Assembly (NCBI RefSeq): GCF_003610695.1 | Contig: NZ_RAQH01000005.1 | Location: 1 to 64,000 of the forward strand | Source: Epilithonimonas arachidiradicis | GTDB lineage: Bacteria > Bacteroidota > Bacteroidia > Flavobacteriales > Weeksellaceae | Direction: 5' to 3' | DNA: 64,000 nucleotides | Shown here: in pieces, positions 37,391 through 44,890 of the stretch | Layout of the letters: each line of letters starts with the position of its first letter | Numbering within the stretch: the first letter of the stretch is position 1 | The notes under the pieces: generated by a model | Database searches by the model: none | Told to the model about the DNA's origin: nothing | What the model saw: the letters and a program-made list of their open reading frames with translations, nothing else | Program-made: the position numbers and the translations under genes

Positions 37391-38479
37391 TTATCTCAAT
37401 GAGTTACCATATCCTACAATCAGAATCGAAATAAACATCACAAGCATCCCGACAATAATGGTAGAAATGGTTTTGCGTGAAACGCCTCTCCACTCTTTGA
37501 TGATCACGCCCCAAAGATTGGCAATCAGAATGATAAAGGCCATATGAAGAATCCACGAACTTGGGCCGTTCCCCATTTTGCTTTCTCCCATTCCGTAGAA
37601 GAAAAATTGTAAAAACCACATCGTCCCCGCTAGTGCACAGAAAATGATATTTTTTAAAACAGGTACATTTTTCTTGGTATAATCGGTATAAGATTTATTT
37701 TTAAATGAAAGATAAAGACAACCGATAAGATTGGAAGCCATTCCTCCCCAAAGGACAACGATATACGTTACGTTATTCTGGAACAAAAATTCTCCCTGCC
37801 CAGGATTTGCCAGTTTCCAGGCTTCGTTGGCTACAGATGCCATTGGTTTTCCTGCTTCCAGACCGAAATTGAAACATGCACTTAAAACTCCTGAAATAAT
37901 CGCAACCGTTAATCCTAACCCGAATTTATATTCCGTTTTTGTCTGAACACCGTGTGGATCTACAGATTCGGTCTGAAGTTCCTTGTCTTTCATCACTCCG
38001 GCTTTTCCGCTAATGATAATTCCAACCACGCAGACTAAAAGTCCGAGCAAAACAAACTGTCCCCAAGTATTTGAAAACATTAATCCGATATTATCTTTTC
38101 CTGACTCAGGAGAAAATTCGTAATAAATAGAAGGAACGAGCGAACCGATGACCATTGTCAAGCCCAGCATAATACTGCTTCCGAGCGCAACGCCCAGATA
38201 ACGAACGCCCAAACCATACATAAAACCGCCAATTCCCCAAAGGGCTCCAAATAAAAATGTGAGTCCCAAAATGGATGAAGATTCATTCTGAATGATTGCC
38301 CAGAAATTAGGGATGGTAAGAAATGCAGCCAGCGGCGGAACAATAATCCAGGAAAAAACACCACCGATTAACCAGAATGTTTCCCATTGCCAGCCTTTAA
38401 CTTTTTTATAAGGTAAATAAAAGCTTCCTGATGAAAAGCCTCCTAAAAAATGGAAAATAACGCCTAATAGTGCATTCAT
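37391..38479 (-). CDS. rhaT: L-rhamnose/H+ symporter
   Basis: 362 aa, no signal peptide, about ten membrane helices. The N-terminus MNALLGVIFHFLGGFSSGSF with FYLPYKKVKGWQWETFW is the RhaT signature (DMT superfamily). RhaT brings free L-rhamnose, released by rhamnosidases such as the GH106 here, across the inner membrane. Single-gene unit: own regulon promoter in front and terminator behind. The final residues GYGNSLR match the usual RhaT end in style. Confidence 0.93.
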   Translation of the reverse strand: MNALLGVIFHFLGGFSSGSFYLPYKKVKGWQWETFWLIGGVFSWIIVPPLAAFLTIPNFWAIIQNESSSILGLTFLFGALWGIGGFMYGLGVRYLGVALGSSIMLGLTMVIGSLVPSIYYEFSPESGKDNIGLMFSNTWGQFVLLGLLVCVVGIIISGKAGVMKDKELQTESVDPHGVQTKTEYKFGLGLTVAIISGVLSACFNFGLEAGKPMASVANEAWKLANPGQGEFLFQNNVTYIVVLWGGMASNLIGCLYLSFKNKSYTDYTKKNVPVLKNIIFCALAGTMWFLQFFFYGMGESKMGNGPSSWILHMAFIILIANLWGVIIKEWRGVSRKTISTIIVGMLVMFISILIVGYGNSLR

Positions 38480-38502
38480 AATTAATCTGATTGTTGAATC
38501 TG

Positions 38503-38546
38503 AAAATTAACAAGACGAAACCGATTGCGCATCTTGTTCTGTCCTG
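38503..38546 (-). promoter_or_regulatory. Regulon site 6: operator and -7 box before rhaT
   Basis: Minus-strand CAGGACAGAACAAGAT (38531-38546), 13 of 16 matches, followed after 21 nt by TAATTTT (38503-38509). Here the distal half-site is the perfect one. Confidence 0.7.
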
Positions 38547-38602
38547 CAAAGTAAAAAAAGAGTTGAGAAATGTATAAAAATAATCCGAAAAAGCTGATGA
38601 TC

Positions 38603-40336
38603 TTAATAATGCGTATGATTTACCACGGTATTTTTCAGGTACAATTCATCTTTCTTTCTATCCTTTCCTGATTTTTCAGCAGATTTACTACCCCAAATCC
38701 TCAGATATCCTGAACCCAGTGTTATCACTTCTTCCGCACCGTTGCCCGTAAAATCGAACATATGAAAAACCGGTTCGGGAAAATAAAGTTGTCCTTTTCC
38801 GTTGTCATTAATCAGAAATTTGTACCAGAAAAGTTGTTCTGTTCTACCATTCCAATAGCCTTTTACAAAATCAGGATTACCGTTGACAGGGTTTCCCGGC
38901 CATTTAAACAGAAAATCTCCCGACTGATTGAACCAATATAACTGACTTGAGAGATAAGGTTCTCCAAACTTTCGGTTGCCATAAGTTCTTGCACCTGCTA
39001 CGACCTGCAATCCTGGCATATTTTTCAGAAAATTCCCAACCTGAATCTGCTGCGTATGTTCTGCAACATTCTGCCAGATGATGTTTGCCGTCATCCCATC
39101 ATAGATAAAAATCCCAGTTTCGCTGTTGGCAGTGACGAGGTCTGTTTTGCCGTCCCCATTGATGTCAGCAAACTTATAACTGTCGGCGTGGTCGTGATTA
39201 TCCGGCAGCAAATCAAATTTATTCCAGATTTCTTTTCCATTTGCATTCAGCAAAAGTGAACCGACAAGAACTTCATCAATGCCGTCTTTGTCCAAATCAA
39301 TCGGATAAATATAATGTCCGAGATTATCTTTTTTGCGCTTCTCGGTATGTTGCCAAAGTTTTTTTAATCGATTATCATAAGCCGTAATGTTAATCGTATT
39401 TCCCATATCGGTAAAAACGGCCAATTCATTCGGACGGTTTTTGGTGAGTTTTCCAACCGCCAGACGGAAATTATTGTAAACATGTGGCAGTGGCTGAGTA
39501 GGCCATTCTGTTTTATGCTTTATTCTCCCTGTTATTCCGTCGGCAATGACGAGAAATTCTTTCCCTCCAATCATTCGCCAATGCGCAACTTCTGCCCTTC
39601 CGTCATTATCAAAATCCCAAAGAACGCCCGGTGCTTCGAACTCAGAACGTTCCTTCGAATATTCTTCGGGCGCTTTCCAATGCCAAAGTTCTTTTCCTGA
39701 ATTGTCATAAACCGTTGCTGAAAAATCTCTTTCCAAAACCAGAAAATCTGTTTTTCTGTCGCCATTTACATCACCGAATTTCACAGCATTGCTTTCCGGA
39801 ATTTTATATTCTTTGATGAGAACAACATCTTCATTCAACTGTTTCTGCTGAATATCTTCAATTTTAAGATTCGGATTTTTACTGAATGCCAAAACATCGA
39901 CCATTGCTCCGCCACGGATTCTGGTAATTTTAATGTCGTTAATACCTTTTCTCAGCTTAAAAACACCCCCATTCTGCCAACTAATTTTATCACGTCCAAA
40001 AATTCCTGAAGTAATTTGATCATTAACAATTACTTTGAAGGAGCTTTTTTCATTGCCACTGCTTCGGACAAAAAGATGATAATCGCCTGTATCCGGAACA
40101 GTGAGTTTGGTCATTAAATTGGTTTCAGAATTGAGTAAAATACCGGTATTGTTGAACAGCCATTCCTGTTTTTGCTCTTTCGCATTGGTGAGATAATTTC
40201 CTTTCGGAATTTCATCTACAAAGTCGGATGCCGGAACAATAATCGTGAAATCAGTGTTAGTCTGTGATTTAATCAATGAAATTGAAAGTAAAAAAATTGC
40301 TAAAGTGCATACCCTGAAAATCGAAAAATTCCACAT
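38603..40336 (-). CDS. Secreted FG-GAP/VCBS beta-propeller protein, PL11-like, function unassigned
   Basis: 577 aa from the ATG at 40336 (MWNFSIFRVCTLAIFLLS, signal peptide); a longer frame adds 28 residues and is rejected. Residues about 25-150 look like a carbohydrate-binding jelly roll (PDTGDYHLFVRSSGNEKSSF). From about 170 on there are at least five calcium-binding propeller motifs: DVNGDRKTDF, DFDNDGRAEV, DLDKDGIDEV, DINGDGKTDL, DFTGNGAEEV. The propeller resembles rhamnogalacturonan lyase PL11 (neighbour 41782-43659) but lacks that family's N-terminus. It may be a distant lyase or a non-catalytic glycan-binding protein. Set apart by a terminator upstream. Confidence 0.7.
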   Translation of the reverse strand: MWNFSIFRVCTLAIFLLSISLIKSQTNTDFTIIVPASDFVDEIPKGNYLTNAKEQKQEWLFNNTGILLNSETNLMTKLTVPDTGDYHLFVRSSGNEKSSFKVIVNDQITSGIFGRDKISWQNGGVFKLRKGINDIKITRIRGGAMVDVLAFSKNPNLKIEDIQQKQLNEDVVLIKEYKIPESNAVKFGDVNGDRKTDFLVLERDFSATVYDNSGKELWHWKAPEEYSKERSEFEAPGVLWDFDNDGRAEVAHWRMIGGKEFLVIADGITGRIKHKTEWPTQPLPHVYNNFRLAVGKLTKNRPNELAVFTDMGNTINITAYDNRLKKLWQHTEKRKKDNLGHYIYPIDLDKDGIDEVLVGSLLLNANGKEIWNKFDLLPDNHDHADSYKFADINGDGKTDLVTANSETGIFIYDGMTANIIWQNVAEHTQQIQVGNFLKNMPGLQVVAGARTYGNRKFGEPYLSSQLYWFNQSGDFLFKWPGNPVNGNPDFVKGYWNGRTEQLFWYKFLINDNGKGQLYFPEPVFHMFDFTGNGAEEVITLGSGYLRIWGSKSAEKSGKDRKKDELYLKNTVVNHTHY

Positions 40337-40497
40337 TAAAATAACTTTTAAGTAAAAAAGCAACAGGCTGATTTTTAATTCAATTCTAAAAAATTGAGAA
40401 ACATATCTGGGATTTTCCATAAATGCATACTATTGATTTAATATTCATAGACTGTTGTTTTTAAAATGAACGGACTTAATCCGAATACAATTGTTAT

Positions 40498-40546
40498 TTA
40501 AAAAAGGCTTTAATCAAAACTTATTATTGGTTTTAACTAAAGCCTT
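40498..40546 (-). terminator. Terminator of the GH105 gene
   Basis: Stem AAGGCTTTA (40504-40512) with TAAAGCCTT (40538-40546), extended inward by imperfect AT pairs, followed on the minus strand by six T. Lies 30 nt after the GH105 stop. Confidence 0.7.
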
Positions 40547-40575
40547 ATTCTATTGATATTTAATTTAATGCTTAA

Positions 40576-41736
40576 TTATTTTAATTTATAAACCTCACTA
40601 CCGGCCAATAAAAAACAACCTAAACCGTAATCTTCAAAATCCGGGACTTTATCTACCGCTAATGGCTGGCCGTCTTTCGGTTCTTTTCCGGTTCCCTGAA
40701 CCCAGCCTAAAAATCCGTTCGGCTGAACAGAATCTTTTACCATAGCGTTCCACGCTTTTACCAAAACTGGAAGATATGTCTCTCTGTCGATTAAATTATT
40801 ATTCACGCCATACGCCATTCCGTAAACAAAAAGTGCCGTTCCCGTTGTTTCTTTTCCGCCAAAATTCGTCGGGTCGTGAAGACTCACATTCCAGAAACCG
40901 TCTTCCCGCTGAATCGGCAACAAAGCCGCCAACAAATCTTTGTAATCCTGCAGATATTCCTGATAATGAGGGTCAGTTTTCGGAGTGTCGTGAAGTGTTT
41001 TTGCCAAAGCCGCCACTACCCAACCGTTTCCACGGCTCCAGTAACAGTCTTCACCATTCGGTTCTTTGTACGGTGGAAGAAAACTTTTGTCTCGCCACCA
41101 GATTTTGTCTGCCTGATTGTAAAGACCGTTTCCACCTTCTTTATATTTGGTGTGGGCATACATTTCGTAGTTTTTGTCAAAATATTTTTGCTCGCCAGTG
41201 ATTCTGCCCAACTTTGTGAAAATCGGCATCGACATCTGAAGTGCATCAATCCACCACCAATCATCCGCTTTATTGGTCGCAATCATACTGTCCATCGCAG
41301 CTTTCACGTTTTTAATTCTTTCCGGATTTTTTTTTCCGTCGATTTCGTAAAGGTCAATATAGGTTTGTCCGCAAGCTTGGTGGTCGGCATTTCGGGTATA
41401 TGTTCCACGCTGCAATTCCCAGTTGTGGTTGTTTGCCCAAGACATTGCATAATCGTAATATTCCTTTTTCGGGTCTACGGAATATAAAGCCATCAAACCT
41501 TCGTAGTAAACCGCTCTTGTCCAAAGATTACTGGGCCAGACTTTTTTCCCGACAATTTCTTTTTTAGTGTCGGGCCACTTGTTCATAAAGTATTGATTGG
41601 CGCGTCTTGAAACTTCCAGAACTTCTTTTTTGTTAGGAAGTTCAACCTTTGATGCAGTGCTCTGGTTTTGAACCGAACAGGAAGTTAAGCCTCCGATGAT
41701 GAGTACCAAGAAACCTGTTGTGAATAGCTTTTTCAT
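40576..41736 (-). CDS. GH105 unsaturated rhamnogalacturonyl hydrolase, lipoprotein
   Basis: 386 aa. Lipoprotein signal (LIIGGLTSCSVQNQ, Cys about residue 20). (Alpha/alpha)6 barrel: KKVWPSNLWTRAVYYEGLMALY, DHQACGQTYIDLYEIDGKKN, DDWWWIDALQMSMPIFTKLG with the conserved Asp, and YWSRGNGWVVAALAKTL. It removes unsaturated galacturonic acid from PL11 products. It is only distantly alike to the GH105 at 11706, so the two may prefer different oligosaccharides. It lies 45 nt after PL11, an operon arrangement that fits lyase followed by hydrolase. Confidence 0.9.
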   Translation of the reverse strand: MKKLFTTGFLVLIIGGLTSCSVQNQSTASKVELPNKKEVLEVSRRANQYFMNKWPDTKKEIVGKKVWPSNLWTRAVYYEGLMALYSVDPKKEYYDYAMSWANNHNWELQRGTYTRNADHQACGQTYIDLYEIDGKKNPERIKNVKAAMDSMIATNKADDWWWIDALQMSMPIFTKLGRITGEQKYFDKNYEMYAHTKYKEGGNGLYNQADKIWWRDKSFLPPYKEPNGEDCYWSRGNGWVVAALAKTLHDTPKTDPHYQEYLQDYKDLLAALLPIQREDGFWNVSLHDPTNFGGKETTGTALFVYGMAYGVNNNLIDRETYLPVLVKAWNAMVKDSVQPNGFLGWVQGTGKEPKDGQPLAVDKVPDFEDYGLGCFLLAGSEVYKLK

Positions 41737-41781
41737 TATATTTATTTTATTTTTATTAAGTCGATTTTGAATTGATGATAA

Positions 41782-43659
41782 TTACTTTGCTTTTACATTA
41801 AAAATGTTCGGATTAGGAACACTTTTCACCGATTCATCCAAATAATAATCCGTATGTGGCGGTTGATTATATCCTACATTTTGCCAGACGATACTCAATC
41901 GATACTGAGGATTATGCATCAAAGTATACAAACGATGTTTTGTCGGAATCGTTGTACTGAAAATCCTTAATTCCTGATTATCGGCTGTTCTATATATCAC
42001 TTCTTCCCTCCAATCTCCGAATAAATCGGCAACCAGACCCGGGTTTTTCTTTGTTCCGTTATTCGATTCGCATTGGAAATTTTTAGCATCAAACATCACA
42101 TTTGATTTCTCTTTTTTCCAGTCCCATTTTGAAACAACCGTTCCATCTAAGATTTCGCTCAAAAAATCACCATCCCAATAAATCCCCATATTTGCAGGTG
42201 GATTTTTATCGCTAATTTTTTTTCCTTTTGAGCTATAAACTCCTTTCAATCCGGCTCCTGTCGCCCAACATTCCGAACCTTCATAACGGGGATCGATGTT
42301 TAATGACAAACCTCTTCCCGGACCCTGAAATTTACTTGCCTGACTGTAAACTGTTGATGGTAATTTCCACAAAACCTTTCCGGTTTTCCCATCTCTGAAA
42401 TGCGCTCCCGCATCATCAAACCTCTCCTGAATATCAAAAATTTCCAATCCCGGATTTGAAGGATCCAAATCTCCAACGTGCAAAGCATCCCCGTGACCAT
42501 AACCTGTGCTGTTCAATACTTTTCCGTCATCATCAACCGTCATTGCTCCGAAAATAATTTCATCTTTTCCGTCATTATCGACATCGGCAATGCTCAGATT
42601 ATGATTTCCCTGTCCGCGGTATTGTTTGTTTTCTTCTGAACTTTCGGTATCAAAAAGCCAGCGAAGACTGAGTTTTCCGTCTTTAAAATCCCAGGCTGCA
42701 ATCGCAGTTCTCGTGTAATAACCTCTCGACATAATCACACTCGGCGTTTTTCCGTCGAGATAAGCGACAGCTCCCAAAAACCGGTCGATGCGGTTTCCTT
42801 TGGCGTCGCCCCAAGTTTCGGTCATTTCTTCATTGGTAGGATTTAAACTTCCTGCAAATCTGGGAACCTGATAATTGACTGTGTTTATTTCTTCACCTGT
42901 TTCTCCATTAAAAACCGTTAGAAATTCCGGTCCGGAAAGAATCATTCCGTTTTCGTTGACGTAATTTTTGGTTGGATCTCCAATAAATTTTCCTTTTCCG
43001 TCTTTGCTTCCGTCGGCGGTTTTCATCACGATTTCCGCTTTCCCATCTTGATCTAAATCATACACCAAAAACTGCGTATAATGCGCTCCTTCCCTGATAT
43101 TTTTACCTAAATTGATTTCCCACAAAAACTGTCCGTTCAGTTTATAAGCCTGAATAATCGGCGGATCTGTTTCTCCTTTCTGACTGTTGTCGTGAGATCT
43201 TCCGGTTTGATGAAGGATGATTTCGTATTCGCCGTCGCCATCTAAATCCGCAATTGAAGCGTCATTCGGAGTGTAACCTTCAGGTGTTTTCAATGGAATT
43301 GAAAAATAAGGTTTTTGATTGGCTGTGTACTTTGCAAAATCTTGGTCAACGTCCTGATGTTGCGTATTTGATTTTACGAAATAAGTGTAATTCTTTCCTT
43401 TGTCAGCGGTTTTATCTAAAAAATTGGTTTCGTTGAGTAACGGCTTTTCATTCAGCTTTTTGGTCTGATTATTTTCTGTGCGATACACATCAAAATGAGT
43501 ATTCTGAGCTTCCGTTCCCAGCAAACGCCAACTTATAAAAACGCCTGATTCTGCAGGAATCGCAACGATTCCTCTTTTCAGGTACTCCATTTGTCTTTGC
43601 GCAAAGAATGTTTGCGAAAGAAAAATAGCGGATGTAATGAAGATATATTTGATTTTCAT
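41782..43659 (-). CDS. Rhamnogalacturonan lyase (PL11)
   Basis: 625 aa, signal peptide ending FLSQTFFAQ. PL11 (YesW/YesX type): the N-terminal fibronectin-like part starts RQMEYLKRGIVAIPAESGVFISWRLLG in style, followed by an eight-bladed propeller with repeated calcium motifs (DLDGDGEYEI, DLDQDGKAEI, DVDNDGKDEI), plus HQTGRSHDNS, GEGAHYTQ-like REGAHYTQ, KTADGSKDG and the C-terminal GDWREEVIYRTADNQELRIF box. It cleaves the rhamnose-galacturonic acid backbone of RG-I by beta-elimination. It probably acts with the GH105 just downstream. Confidence 0.95.
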   Translation of the reverse strand: MKIKYIFITSAIFLSQTFFAQRQMEYLKRGIVAIPAESGVFISWRLLGTEAQNTHFDVYRTENNQTKKLNEKPLLNETNFLDKTADKGKNYTYFVKSNTQHQDVDQDFAKYTANQKPYFSIPLKTPEGYTPNDASIADLDGDGEYEIILHQTGRSHDNSQKGETDPPIIQAYKLNGQFLWEINLGKNIREGAHYTQFLVYDLDQDGKAEIVMKTADGSKDGKGKFIGDPTKNYVNENGMILSGPEFLTVFNGETGEEINTVNYQVPRFAGSLNPTNEEMTETWGDAKGNRIDRFLGAVAYLDGKTPSVIMSRGYYTRTAIAAWDFKDGKLSLRWLFDTESSEENKQYRGQGNHNLSIADVDNDGKDEIIFGAMTVDDDGKVLNSTGYGHGDALHVGDLDPSNPGLEIFDIQERFDDAGAHFRDGKTGKVLWKLPSTVYSQASKFQGPGRGLSLNIDPRYEGSECWATGAGLKGVYSSKGKKISDKNPPANMGIYWDGDFLSEILDGTVVSKWDWKKEKSNVMFDAKNFQCESNNGTKKNPGLVADLFGDWREEVIYRTADNQELRIFSTTIPTKHRLYTLMHNPQYRLSIVWQNVGYNQPPHTDYYLDESVKSVPNPNIFNVKAK

Positions 43660-43707
43660 AAACCTTATAAGTTTTGGCTAAAGCCGAATTTGAAACCTCA
43701 TTTTTTT

Positions 43708-43727
43708 AAACGGGCTGAAGCCCGTTT
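43708..43727. repeat. Small palindrome AAACGGGCT-GA-AGCCCGTTT
   Basis: Perfect 9-bp arms with a 2-nt loop in the PL11 upstream gap. A TTTTTTT run precedes it on the plus strand. Part of a cluster of repeats between the PL11 gene and the gene upstream of it. Confidence 0.6.
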
Positions 43728-43754
43728 CTATTGATTTAATTGTTATTGATTCTA

Positions 43755-43787
43755 ATCCTTGTCAAGGTTTTGAACCTTGACAAGGAT
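43755..43787. repeat. 33-nt perfect palindrome, copy 2
   Basis: Identical over 33 nt to 29416-29448 and followed within 16 nt by copy C of the ~90-bp repeat. On the plus strand it is followed by TTTTT. Confidence 0.85.
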
Positions 43788-43802
43788 TTTTAAGTAGAAT
43801 CT

Positions 43803-43894
43803 CTCGCAGCCCGACTTGAGCGGAAATCCTTTTTGTGTAGCAAAGCGGAACAAAAAGATTGGGAGCGGAAGGCGGAAAAAGCTGCCCAAATAAT
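43803..43894 (+). repeat. Dispersed ~90-bp repeat, copy C
   Basis: CTCGCAGCCCGACTTGAGCG start, GTAGCAAAGCGGAAC core, GGCGGAAAAAGCTGCCCAAA end. Lies between the ThuA-like gene and PL11. Confidence 0.8.
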
Positions 43895-43931
43895 TCTAAT
43901 TACACAAATTCAATCGATTGCGCATATCGCT

Positions 43932-44735
43932 TTATTTTTTGGAAACTTGTTTCAGCAACCACTTCACCCACTCTTCAGTTCCCTGATAATTGGTAAAATC
44001 TGCCGGAAGTTTTTTGCCGTCGATATACTCGTTGTAGCACCACGGATCTCCCAATGCGAAAACGGTTCCCTTACCGACTTTTGCAATCGCTCCTATGCTT
44101 TTACCTTCTGCCGTCAAAATGGCTTTGGCAGGAGCTTTTACGTCCATCGAACTTACTTCTTTCATATATAATTTTTGCTCGGAGAAAATCTCGTTTCCAG
44201 CCGGAACCATTACTTTTCCCTGCTCAAATTCCCTTTTCTGAACGCGGTTGTAACTGTCATCATTAAAATGAATCCCGAATTCTCCCGCCAATTTGTTGAA
44301 ATGTTCAAACTCAGAATTGCCGTTGTCGTTGCTCATCAAAACCAAAACACCGCCTTTTTTCACCCATTCTGTAAGGTTTTTGATGGAATTAGCGTCAATC
44401 AAATTGGCTTTTCCTCCGTACGCTTCTTTGTCGATATCGGGATCAACGATGATATAAATATTAGCGTTTTTCAAGTCTTTTTTGGAAGGAGCCGTCGTTA
44501 AAGTACTGATTTCTGCACCTTGTTTTTGGAAGATTTCGCCGAGCAAAGAAAATCCTCCGTTGGAAGTGTCGTTCCACGTGTAATGCCAAGATTCCAGAAC
44601 TTTGGTTTCTTTATTTTCCTTTTTTTCGTTGTTGAAAAAGTTATCCAAAACAACTTTCGGTTTGTTTTGGGCATTGGTAAATCCGAATGTGAAAAGTGTT
44701 CCTAATGCTAATGTTTTTACGATATTCTGCTTCAT
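43932..44735 (-). CDS. Secreted ThuA/glutamine-amidotransferase-like protein
   Basis: 267 aa with signal peptide (cleavage near GFTNAQ). Rossmann-like class I GATase fold: VVLDNFFNNE, SWHYTWNDTSNGGFSLLGEIF, NIYIIVDPDIDKEAYGG, WVKKGGVLVLMSNDNGNSEF and a C-terminal GKGTVFALGDPWCYNEYIDG. No catalytic Cys-His-Glu triad of true amidotransferases is apparent. From memory, similar domains occur fused to unsaturated rhamnogalacturonyl hydrolases in other Bacteroidota; here it stands alone next to PL11 and GH106. Its biochemical role is unknown; binding or processing of lyase products is a guess. Confidence 0.65.
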   Translation of the reverse strand: MKQNIVKTLALGTLFTFGFTNAQNKPKVVLDNFFNNEKKENKETKVLESWHYTWNDTSNGGFSLLGEIFQKQGAEISTLTTAPSKKDLKNANIYIIVDPDIDKEAYGGKANLIDANSIKNLTEWVKKGGVLVLMSNDNGNSEFEHFNKLAGEFGIHFNDDSYNRVQKREFEQGKVMVPAGNEIFSEQKLYMKEVSSMDVKAPAKAILTAEGKSIGAIAKVGKGTVFALGDPWCYNEYIDGKKLPADFTNYQGTEEWVKWLLKQVSKK

Positions 44736-44890
44736 AAATATTTATTTAATATTTTAATTCAATCTATTTCTCTACAATTTTTAACGCAAAGTCCGCAAAG
44801 TTTTTTTAACTACTAACTGTTTTTAAGTTCGCAAAGGCGTTTCACTTAAATAAGAATACAAAAATTGTTAATTGCAGACTGTCATTAAAA

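Noticed and set aside
43833-44171. 112-codon plus-strand ORF over repeat copy C and the end of the ThuA-like gene
   Set aside because: Begins in the dispersed repeat and runs antisense to a gene with a clear signal peptide and fold.
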